Shown here: positions 13,262-23,406 of the stretch, one piece after another
Layout of the letters: the number at the start of each line of letters is the position of its first letter
How positions within the stretch are numbered: the first letter of the stretch is position 1
Source: Lithospermum erythrorhizon
Taxonomy: Eukaryota > Streptophyta > Magnoliopsida > Boraginales > Boraginaceae
Direction: 5' to 3'
Assembly: GCA_019722365.1 (NCBI GenBank)
Contig: JADFUC010000122.1
Location: forward strand, 1-64,000
Length of the DNA stretch: 64,000 bases
Notes under the pieces: generated by a model
Told to the model about the DNA's origin: nothing
The model's input: the letters and a program-made list of their open reading frames with translations, nothing else
Databases searched by the model: none
Translations under genes and position numbers: made by a program

Positions 13262-13460
13262 ATAAAGCCACGGTAGTGTAGCAGTTGCGGTAAGATGTTA
13301 TGACCGCGACGAGGATTCGAAGAGGACTAGAACCCCTACTTAAGTGGCAATATTATGGGATGGTTTGTCCAACCTACAATGTTGGGTGGTTGAGTCTGAT
13401 CTTATCCCTACTGTGATGTTAGGATGTATAAAAAAGATAAATGAATTAATAAAAAAATAT
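13262..13460 (+). mobile_element. tRNA-derived SINE (putative)
   Basis: The sequence starts with GCCACGGTAGTGTAGCAGTT, which resembles a pol III A box, and about 40 bases on has GAGGATTCGAAGA, close to the B box consensus GGTTCGANNCC. It ends in an A-rich tail near 13450. This is the layout of a plant SINE. I could not find clean target-site duplications. The 63-codon frame at 13344–13535 lies over it and is not a gene. Confidence 0.5.
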
Positions 13461-14590
13461 AATCATACCATCAACCAATCACAAACACATTGGATCGTCG
13501 AAATTAATTATAAATCTAATGAGTTAATTGCGTGATAATTAAGTAAATATGGTCGAATTACTTGGCTTTCGTACGATGAAGTAGCAATATTTAGGTAATA
13601 GTTCTAATATAGTACAAAGGGATGCGCATTTAGTCCATAAATTAAGCGCATTTAGTCCATAAATTAACTATGCGTTATAATTTAGCAGTTTTAGCTCTTT
13701 TTGAGGTCAAATAGTTTTTGTGTGTTGTAAATTTGTAGCGTTAGAGAAATGGTCTCTGTTAGTGTACAAATGGTTCTCATTTGGTCCCTAACACTTTAAT
13801 ATTAATTACTTTAAATTGTAATATTTGAAAAATATCTCTAGATTAAGATTTTAAGGTATATATTAAAATTAAATATTTTAAAATAATTAATATAATATTA
13901 ATTTGAAATATTTTAATATATTAACTTTGAGTAGAATTAATATATTTTATTATATAAAAATCATTATCCTCTATATTTAGATAATTAATATGTCACAGGT
14001 TATTTTTCTAAATCCCAAGGTTGAAAAGCCAAGGGTCGAGCACTAGGTTTGCCGAAGCTCGTTAAACACCGTGTCAAGTTTGCATTCTCTATCCCTCAAC
14101 TCTTTATCTTATTGTTGATATTATGTTTGTGATAGAAATGCTAGGATTCTATTATATGTTAGTTTATGCGCTAATTGAATATGTCGACATATAATTGAAT
14201 TCGAGCGATATATTGATAGAACAAGATTAATCGAACTATAATTGAATATCCTATGATTTAAATTCATTACTCATGATTAAGGATAGTTTGATTTGATCAG
14301 TAGACATTGAATATTCAGCGATCAAATCATGTTTAAACTTGCTACTCCGAGAATGTCTTAAGCTTCAGCACAATATATCTATGTATTGAATTGTGATATG
14401 TTTAATAGATTGTCGAGTTGATCAGCGTGATCATGAATGGACTTATTACGTATTATGCATGAACTGAAGCTTAATATTGTAATGATGAAAATGAGTTTTG
14501 GATGTTTATTGCACATAATGATTGCTAGATCGTTTTATTGTTTTATCTTTTATCTAGCATTCATTTGAGGGTGTTAATATTCTTTAAGCA
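13460..14590. other. Intergenic AT-rich stretch, no gene seen
   Basis: Very AT-rich with TTAAAATATT-type runs between about 13800 and 14000. The final part may be internal DNA of the copia fragment downstream. An imperfect repeat of TTAGTCCATAAATTAA occurs at about 13631 and 13651. No coding or RNA signal seen. Confidence 0.5.
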
Positions 14591-14639
14591 TTAAAAGCGT
14601 TTGTTTTACATGGAATTGCTAAAGTCGATATTACTTGGT

Positions 14640-16200
14640 GAAACTTGGATAAAGTTTGTATATGTCGAAAATCGGTCAACGACCTCTTAGTCATATTCAC
14701 TCCCCACCACAGGGCTGTCGTATAGGCTGGAAACATAGAACAGTTTCCTTTGTGATCGCGTCACGGCCATTGGAGTGGCTAAGAATGTTGTGTATAATGG
14801 AAAGAAAAGACACATTCGTATAAGGCATGGTGTTGTTAGACAATTGATTTCTTTAGACTATGTGAAGTCCGAAAGAAATCTTGCTGATCTTTTTAGAAAA
14901 GGGTTGACAAGGAAAATTATTCTTGATCGTCAAGGGAATGACTCGAAGCCACTAAGTAAAAACAATATCGTGCGTACCGCTGGTGAATTCGAGCGAGTCT
15001 TTTTGAATGTAACCCTACGATGTATGTTGTAGTGTGATAATCCATAACGGTAGTTGGTGGTGCTTTTGAGGGCGCACTTGATGGATTACGAGTTTTGTTA
15101 GTCCATAGCTAATTTTGGTGGTGCTATTGGGGCAGCTTGATGGACATTGATGTAAATCCATAGCCAATTTTGGTGGTGCTATTGAGGCAGCGCTTGATGG
15201 ATTTTGATCAGAAAATTCCATAACTAGATTTTGATTGTGCTATTGGGGGCAGCGCTTGATGAATTTTAATCATGATATTTCATAGTCGACTTTTGGTTGT
15301 GCTATCGAGGCGTTGATGAAGTTTTGATCATGATATCCATAGCCGGTTTAGTTGGTGCTTTGAGGCATAACTTGATGGATTTTGATTTTCTTGTGTTTAG
15401 GGTTGGACTACATGTACTTAATAACTTGGAGATAGTGCTGGCCGAGGCAGCTGTATAAGTTACTAAGTGAGTGTGATGGTGCGGCCATACATGGAAGGAT
15501 AAGGCAAATCTTCCTAGAGCTCATTAAACCGCGAGGTGTATGCATGACCACTTAAGCGTGTTAGAGATTATATCGCGAGGAACTTGCTCGATTTGGAGGT
15601 ATGATATGTGTTGTGGGGATTTGAGTTCGAAGAAGTCGTGGTTTACAGAGGTTCTTTGCGCCGTTCATTTTATGTATCGATTAGTCGAAAGATATTGATC
15701 TTTAAGTATTCAGCTACTTTAAAGAATCTTCCCTTCATCTTCGTTAATCTTTTCTGCAATTGAGTAGAGAGTTGTTAGAATAATGACTTTAAGATTTAAT
15801 TTCTAGCGTTTTTGTGTGTATTCATTGCACATTAAATCCATTTCGGCCATTTGAGATTATTGAAATAAAATAATGATTGCACAATTTAGTTTTCATCCGT
15901 TTTGTGCATTAATCCACATCCATCCGTTTTGATCCCATAATAACTTCTTTAGCCGTTTTTGCATGGAATGAATTGTTATTATTTCTTTGGTATGCCATTA
16001 TTTCTTTGGTTTAATGCTGGCCTCATGTTCCATCCTATATAAAGGATAGTTGGTCAGCATAGTAGATACAACAAGAAAAATAATCTTTCTCCTACTGTTT
16101 TAATTTCCAGTGCTCTAGTCACTATTATCACTTTATTCATAAGAGTGTTCTACTTCGGTTCCAACTTGGTTCCGTTTTGGTTCCATAAATCTTTATTCAC
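14640..16200 (+). mobile_element. Second Ty1/copia remnant, 3' end and LTR-like tail
   Basis: The frame at 14775–15032 contains AKNVVYNGKKRHIRIRHGVV and DYVKSERNLADLFRKGLTR, the end of the copia RNase H domain ('VKNVYYNGKSRHI..RH..VRQL..YVKS..NLADP.TKGL'). A tandem repeat follows at 15042–15395. At 15776 TGTTAGAATAATG may start a 3' LTR, and CTATATAAA at 16035–16043 would be its TATA box. The LTR limits are inferred from motifs only. Confidence 0.65.
15042..15395 (+). repeat. ~58-bp tandem repeat, six copies
   Basis: Six diverged units each start with TCCATAG or a close variant, then a TTTTGGTGGTGCTATTG-like core and a GCTTGATGGATTTTGAT-like end. Period is about 55–63 bases. It directly follows the copia RNase H remnant and precedes the LTR-like tail. 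Confidence 0.75.
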
Positions 16201-16449
16201 CCCTCATTTCGGTTCCGGCTCTTGTATTTTTTGGGTATTGTTCGTGTTTGTTCAAGGTCATAGTCACTTTGAGTGGACGTGTTAACTGGTTGTTGTGTTC
16301 TTGTATTAGCAGGGAGGCTGCAGAGGCAATAACAATTCTGTAGAAGTTGTCTTGGGAATTGCCTTTCAAGTCAGTATCTTCCTTACCACGACAACCTTCA
16401 ATGCGATAAATTTTTTTGTTGTTATTTGTCATTCTTATTTCATTTTAGT

Positions 16450-17110
16450 CCTACAATTATTGTCCAGTTTATTGCTGGAAATTATCAATTTATTTAGTAT
16501 TTGACCCAAAATGATTGTCCAGTTGATTTTTATTGATGAAATTTACAAGCTTTTTGGTGTTAATTGGCATGTATAAGTTTGTCCCAAAATGATTGTCCAG
16601 TTTAAATTGAATTATTTTTGGTAGTTGTAAATCATGTTAAAAATTCAAAACTTTGACACTTTTCTCATTTTGTTGTTGGTTCATAGGTTCTGGGTTGCTG
16701 TTTATATGCTACTTGGTGGATAATATTATGGGACAATTAGTTATTATGTAGTGTTATTGGACAATATTATGGGACAGTAGTTAATAGTAGTAGCTTTATG
16801 GGTTGTTTATATGGTTGTTATTGGACAATATTATGGGACACTTATATATTAGATGGTTTTTAGTATTTCAACTCAATGAATATATTTGGTATTTTTAAGT
16901 TTATTTTTCATTGTTACAATACTTGAGTCGAAACCAGCTCTCCATATCCAAAGTAAATTTGTAATTACCCCACTCGATAAAGTTCCTAGGTGGCCCTTGG
17001 TAACCTGTTAGCTAGTTGTAAATGCTGCAACAGATCGAGAACATGATGAACCCACGACACGTACTGTTGGCTATATGGTAGTTGGTGGACAACATTATGT
17101 GACAGTTAGA
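16450..17110. repeat. Two interspersed short repeat families
   Basis: The motif ATTGTCCAGTTTA or ATGATTGTCCAGTT occurs three times between 16458 and 16605. TTGGACAATATTATGGGACA or a close variant occurs four times between about 16715 and 17105. Both sit just downstream of the 3' end of the His-rich gene. I recognise neither family. Confidence 0.6.
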
Positions 17111-17264
17111 TATTTGGTAAATATTTGAAGGCTATGTAGTTTTTGTAGTTAGCCTTATTAAGGAAATTTTGGGTATAGATTATGCTTAATCTGAAATGAA
17201 ATATTGTGAATAAGGAAAAAGACACCGTCAGTAATCACAAAAGAAACAATCTTTGAAGATTATC

Positions 17265-19833
17265 CTATTTCAGTAGTATGTGCTTTTTGTGTGCTTTTGA
17301 GCTTTTATGATTCTGCATCATCTTCCACCACTGAGCTTTGCTTGGCGCCTTCTTACTTTCATGATTGATTCGAGATCGTTTGCTAGCTAATTTCGAGGAT
17401 GAAGACCGTTTAGACTGTCGTTTATGCCTCAAAAATCCTTTCACGAGCTCGTTAAAATGCCCGCGCTGGTTTTTCCTCGCTCCTCGTACCATTGACTTCT
17501 TAACTGCTTGTTCACCGTTGATCTCCTTTTCCTTTTCTAAATCAGTAACCTTTTTGGACCGTTTCCACAAGGACTTGCCGCGATTCTTAGCACGAGCAGG
17601 CTTCTTCTGATCATTCTTGCCACTATGATGAACATGATGGTGGTGGTGGTGGTGGTGATGGTGAAAGATGATTGCCAGTTTGTCTTTCAGCTTCTTCAAC
17701 CCTCCAGGCCTCTTCCTTATCCGACTGTTCTGGCTGGTGTTTGTGTGAATGCGACCACTTTGCCTACTTGGTTCATAGTCATCTGACGAATATGATTGTT
17801 CCTGATTAAACCTTGTGCCTGGTCGGACATCTGATGTGTAGTCCTGATTACGCCTTGTGCGTGGACGGACATCTGATGTATAGTCTTGTCTTTCGCTACT
17901 ACTCGTTGCAGTGTCCTGAAGAGATCCACTGGCGTTTGAAGATGAATATATCTCTGTATCGCTTCTGCTTGCTGATGAGTAAACCTCGGTCTCACTGCTG
18001 CCTGTGGAACCTGCAGGAAGATGACGAGTTCTACGTGGAAGTGAGTCAACGTCATCGCTCTCAGATCTGCTGCTCGGATTCTCACTGGTATATATCTCTT
18101 CCGAGCCTGAGTTAAGATCAATTTCATTTAAAGAATCACTACTTAGCTGATTTGTTCCTGCTGAATAGTCTGAATCAGTACTTTCTGTTTCTACATGATC
18201 CATGGGCTCTTTCCCCATTCTTCTCCTAATCTTAGTTTTATTATTTAAGGAAGAAACCGAAGGTTGACAAGGCTCATGTTCCTCCGTTGATAGCCTCGGA
18301 GACTTGATTGAAGAATGCTGATTTATGCTCGGGATTCGTGTTATTGGACGAATCGTATGAGGAGCACGATCAACAAGCTTCTTCCGAGTACCTTCATTAC
18401 TCGAGGACACTTGTTTATCCCAACCTTCCTTGTTCATTCGACTAATATATCTGGCAGTAGGAATCTTTCTCCACTTTGATTTTTTGGATACTTGTTCTTG
18501 GAATTCAAAGCCTCTAACTCTATGATTCTGGCTTGGCAATCGATCAATGGGAACTATCTGGTTACAGAGAGATTCAAATCTGTATGAAGGAACTCTCACA
18601 GCCAGACTCGGGTCTATTTTCTGCTGGTTCTGTTTCTCGTCACTCTGACCAAAATTTCCACGAATGTTCTGCTCGCTTTCAATTAGCCCCATCCGAGCTT
18701 GACTGGAAGCAGTATCAGCAACAGCTTTGCCTCGCTTCATTAGCATGGATGGTGAATCACGGTCTATTGATGATGCCATCATGTCGGCTGAAATTTTGGG
18801 TAAGCCACATTGTACTGCTCTTTTCCTTGGAGGTAACAAACGTTGAGCATCTAATTTCAAATCCGTGATATGTGACTGGATCTTTTGAACAGAAGCCAAA
18901 GCTTCCACGGATACAAAGTCAGCATCTCCCTTGGATAAGGAGGTTGTCTGCTTCTTACTTGTTTCTGCTGCATTATGAATAGATAAAGATTCTGATATAG
19001 CAGCAGAGCTCGAATCGTTTGGACCTCCTACACTACTCAAATTCTCCTTACCACTTCCAGAAATCTCAACGATTGAAACATTTATATCATCATCTGATCC
19101 TCTTTTGTTATCCAGCGGAAGAATCAAATCAGTTGTCAAATCTGCCCGATTACCAATGGGAGCTTGAAACGGAACTTCTCCAGAACGAAACTTCTCGTTC
19201 ATTGTGCTGTCTTTTATTAACTGAGAAGAGCAAGACTCGTTAACCCATTTGCTTTCAAGGATCTGTAGTTTCACTTACACCAAATGAACAGCAGCGCAAT
19301 CATTTCAAAGATATAAGATTCAAATAATATTCTACCCGAGCTTATTCAATTTAGAGTAGAGAGATTAGCATCTTACCTCTGAAGCATTAACAACCTTTTC
19401 AGATTCCACATCCAGTAATTTCTTCAACATAAATCTTGCTCCATCATCCAACTGTCATGACAGTACATGCATATACACCATTCAATTTAGTAACTGACCA
19501 TATTTTCAGACACAAGGCATCTTAATCAACATGTCTGTGTACAAAACATTTCCATTCTAGAGTCCAAACACGAAATTTGTCACCTTTTATTTGTTGACAA
19601 ACATTTCTATAATAATACATTTACACCAAGTCATCCACCAACGGAAGAAGTACTATATTTAACTGGAAGAAAGAAAGCGTGAAACATAATGAGGGAGCCG
19701 CTCACTCAGCACCTGAAAGAGTTGGTTGTACCTTATCAGATGATGAATGGTTAGTATCTTCATAATTCTTGAGAAGTAGCCCATATAATTTGTCAAGGGC
19801 ATGCAATTTCGACTCAATTTCAGTGAGATCCAT
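17265..19833 (-). CDS. Ser/Arg-rich nuclear-type protein with poly-His tract (KOKOPELLI-like?)
   Basis: Three coding exons join without a frame change: 19833–19732 (starts MDLTEIESKLHALDKLYGLL), 19451–19377 (LDDGARFMLKKLLDVESEKV) and 19262–17265. Together they give about 724 residues. Splice sites are GT–AG. The N-terminus is a helical Leu/Lys-rich segment; the middle is long, disordered and Ser/Thr/Arg-rich with a repeated YTSDVRP phrase; near residue 593 there is a run of ten His followed by VHH, preceded by GLKKLKDKLAIIF. The C-terminus is very basic (KHK, KRS clusters) and contains an RGHFNELVKGFLRHKR block. The short helical start, the amphipathic segment before the His tract and the basic tail remind me of the plant KOKOPELLI family, known in Arabidopsis for a role in sperm cells and fertilisation, but that is from memory and tentative. 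No frame lesion is visible. Basic clusters suggest nuclear location. Confidence 0.75.
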
Positions 19834-21345
19834 TTGCTGAATAACAACAGTAATCAGACCACATGCATTATCGATCAACGTTGCACCAAACTAACACAGA
19901 TTCTTGTCAAATTCACCAAAGCAGCCTTAGGCTTTATTTGATTATCCTGAGTGTTCATCATCATCAACTTGTAGCCAAAAAATCCAATGAAAAAAACTGA
20001 ATAGGAAAAGTAGCAATACTCCAAAGAGAATTTTCAATATTAGCATCTAAACCATTATTTTATGTTTATGAAATCAAACACATTTTCTGAAACACAGAGA
20101 AATGAACCCAAAACCTTATCTCTAGAAAATTGTTCTTGAAAGCCTAATCCACACAAAAATACTACCCCTTTTCCAAAATTAACAAATTTCGAAACCTTAA
20201 TTGACATCAAAATTACCAAGTGAACAGTAAATCAGGTTAAAAATACCATGTTTTGATACATTTTCACCAAATATTATAGGGAGTTCAATATATACAAATA
20301 TATTTAATTTCAGTATTTAATAAAACAACCACAAAAATTCAAAGGTTCTTTTTTAAATGAAGGGAGTACGTATACAAGGCCTTGAACAAATACTTCAAAA
20401 AGATAAAAACAAATACCAACTTGCATACAAACTGTAGAGTACAGAAGTAACAGAACCAATCAATTATTGAATAAAATATATAACATGCAATACCATAAAT
20501 CCATAATCATCAAAAAGTGGCAATTAGTAATCATTAAAACAATTGATTAGGTATATTTATTCTAAACTAATCATGTTCAGAAATTAACTAATTCATATTT
20601 AACAAGGATAGTTAAAAATATATACAAAATTCAAAATCAAGAAGTGTTTTAGTGATAATTAAAATCTGACCTTTCTTACAGAGTTGAATAAAGATTAAAT
20701 AATTAATTTAGTTTCATTATTGTTTTTGTGATAAATCTGGAGAATAAATGTTTCAGAGTTTGGAAATGATCAAGAAAGTTCGTTATTATGGAGAGAATCT
20801 TCAGTTTGAAGCGGTTATGTTTGAGCGCGAATAGGAATGTAGTTTGAAGCGGTTATGTTATTTTTGTCAAATCAAGTCAAGTTAAATTACGTTACATGTA
20901 AGATCGAGTCAAACCTTATTTTCAAAATTCGATGTCGAGTCGAATATGAAACCCTGCAATGTTTACCATTACCTTATACCAAATTATATACGTTGACATT
21001 GCATAGACTAGTATGTATGGAATCAAACATTGAAAAGATTATCAAGTTTAGGTATATGAGTACTAGAGGGCTGCTAGAGTGGTATATGTTATAATCAACT
21101 CTTTCAAAAGAAAACCTTTCATTAAGAAATAGTTGCATCTTTAAAACCTTTATAGTAGTATAAAGTTGGAGACTCTGACAATAATAATAATATGGTTCAA
21201 AATCTTCATGAGAGGAGATTTGTGCATCAATCTTCTAAACTAGAATCCAACCATTTACAACTTAAATGTTGAATGACACCAAAAATTGTGCACCCAACCA
21301 TGTCTAGCATTTCAACTACTTGCCTCTCCAGCATCGACGAAGACT
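19834..21345. other. Upstream/intergenic region, no gene seen
   Basis: AT-rich upstream region of the His-rich gene, probably holding its 5' leader and promoter, followed by the 3' side of the SRC2-like gene. A direct repeat GTTTGAAGCGGTTATGTT occurs at about 20803 and 20842. No coding signal. Confidence 0.45.
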
Positions 21346-22458
21346 TTACCCGCCACTCGAAACGATGTCTTCTGCATCATTAACCATGTCACCAATGTCA
21401 TCTGCACCATCAACCATTTCACCCGCCTCGTCGCTTGTTGCTTCTCCTACTCCAGAGACCATTTCTTCTGAACTAGAAATCATATATGTATCTACTATTT
21501 CTCCCACATCACCTGCTAAATCTCCTTCTAACTTCCCTCCAATCAATCCAGCACTTACCCCCAATACTCCTAGTCCTATTCCACCCCCACGCTTCCCTAT
21601 CTTGATTTTTTTCTTGTGATCCTTTCCGCCATTTTCTTGTACCGGTTGATCCTGATGGGAGGAATTCTGCATCATTGGTTGATGTTGTCGACAATATACA
21701 TAGCCCGAAGCAGCTGTTGCTTCATATCCCGGTGATGGTGCAGGTGCATATACGCCACAACCATTAGAAGACGCCTGTTGTAGGTGACCTCCCGTTGGCG
21801 AATATGGACCATGATGAGGACGAGGATGAGGATGAGCAGGCGTTGGATACCTAGCCGCATATCCATTGTGAGTCGCAACAGAAGATTTAGAAATCCCCTC
21901 CAGGGTAAGGATATCCCCATCTCATTTTGATGAAAAGACTCCATCCTCGACGATGCGCCGTGACATTACAATGCTACAAGCATCCATACCTGGACAAGGC
22001 TAACCAGGAGTTATATCAGAAGAATAAGTATTAAGAAGACGATATTTCTCCCCAAACAAACAGGACAATTTCAAGGTTCCTTTGAACTTCCCAGACGAAG
22101 TCTTGACATGATAATCCATAAATCTTTCAACACCAGCAGTTTTACCACAATCATCAAAGAGCTGAGGGATGGGAATGGAAACCTCCCCCATTCGCTTATC
22201 CTTCCCTACCACGTCGGCCTTAACACGGACAATAAGAGCCAATCCAGGAGCCGTAAGAGAATGTTCATCAATAATGAAGTGCATTTGATGATTCCATGTT
22301 GGATTTGTCCCACAATTCTTGTCGCATTTGGTTTTCTGCTTCGTTTTCTTGTAGCCGCGGAGATACGCCTTGGCGTAAACATCCATCTTCCTTATCCTAT
22401 TCACTTCTTTCAATCCGCTTGCTGATATCAATTTCAAATAAAGATTACGGTACTCCAT
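21346..22458 (-). pseudogene. SRC2-like C2-domain protein, disrupted
   Basis: The first frame (22458–22000, 152 residues) is a C2 domain starting MEYRNLYLKLISASGLKEVN, with DVYAKAYL, NPTWN and an FKGTLKLSC end, as in plant SRC2/BAP-type single-C2 proteins that bind membranes, in some cases with calcium. SRC2 proteins continue into a Pro/Tyr/Gly-rich middle and a Gly-rich C-terminal segment. Both are here, but after stops: in-frame TAG at 22000–22002 and TGA at 21922–21924, then HPHPRPHHGPYSPTGG and a GLGVLGVSAGLIGGKL segment, ending at 21346. A GYPYPGGD phrase typical of the family occurs near 21900 in another frame, so small indels rather than simple point stops broke the middle. Either a pseudogene making a C2-only product, or sequence errors. 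Confidence 0.7.
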
Positions 22459-23120
22459 CCTTCTCTTTTCTTTATTAATTCTTTAACTATTCCTAGTAAT
22501 GATCTTACGATCAAACTATGGAATAGTTTAACTCGATAGTTGATGATGCTTGATAATCAAAAGAGAAATGATTGAGATCGTAATGCTTCAATTCAAAACG
22601 ATAGGCAACGAGGGAATGTTTTTATTCATAGGTGGAGGAGAAAATGAAGGAGAATGTGTAAATATATTCATGCATGGTCTCGATTAATGATTTACATCGA
22701 TATACATATGATATAATTATAATCAAATGTATTTTGATATCGATACACATTATTATAAAAGAGGTATAACTTATTTTTATAAATTATGTAGCCTAGACAT
22801 CCAAAATGATTATAAAATAAACTTATGTAATTATATTTAGGCTAATAAGTCAATTGCTCCCTAAAGATAATATCGCATAATTTTCATTCAAGTTTCCGAA
22901 GTTTCAGTAATTATCTTGGATCCCCCATTCATCCCCTCAATCTCTTTTCTTCCCTCCCTTTATCTCAAACAATACCTAGTAAACACACTTGGGCATCTAA
23001 ATTATTCCATTAGAATATTATCAAAATCAAAACTATTAGCTGGAAACCAATAACTCAACCTAATTTCATATTTTAAATAATAAACTTGCAATTCTTCTGC
23101 TCTTATCTGTTATTAATTCA
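22459..23120. other. Intergenic, no gene seen
   Basis: AT-rich spacer between two divergently oriented genes (SRC2-like minus, RFI2-like plus), so probably holding both promoters. No clear TATA box or other motif could be assigned with confidence. Confidence 0.4.
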
Positions 23121-23126
23121 TTTTTA

Positions 23127-23399
23127 AGAACAAATATTATATTTTTATGAACAAATATTTCATTTTTATGAACAAATATTTGATTTTATGAACAAATATT
23201 AGATTATATGAACAAAGGTAGATTTTTATGAACTAAGATTAAATTTTTATCAACAAAGGCTAGATTTTTATGAACCAAAATTAGTTTTTTAGGAACAAAG
23301 ATTAGATTTTTATGAAAAAGATTAGATTTTTTGTTAGAAGACTGTATTTTTGTGAAAAAAGATTAGATTTTTTGTGAAAAAGATTAGAATTTTGTAGTT
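23127..23399 (+). repeat. ~20-bp minisatellite in 5' region of RFI2-like gene
   Basis: About twelve units of a 19–24-base motif approximating ATGAACAAAGATTAGATTTTT run up to the start codon region of the RFI2-like gene (ATG at 23407). Units toward the 3' end become GTGAAAAAGATTAGATTTTT. The array would lie in the promoter or leader of that gene. Confidence 0.75.
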
Positions 23400-23406
23400 A
23401 AAATTG

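Noticed and set aside
17717..18127. 136-codon minus-strand frame, and the plus-strand frames at 17365–17610, 17813–18115 and 18533–18868
   Set aside because: All are shadows of the large His-rich exon, whose frame continues through them and joins two upstream exons.
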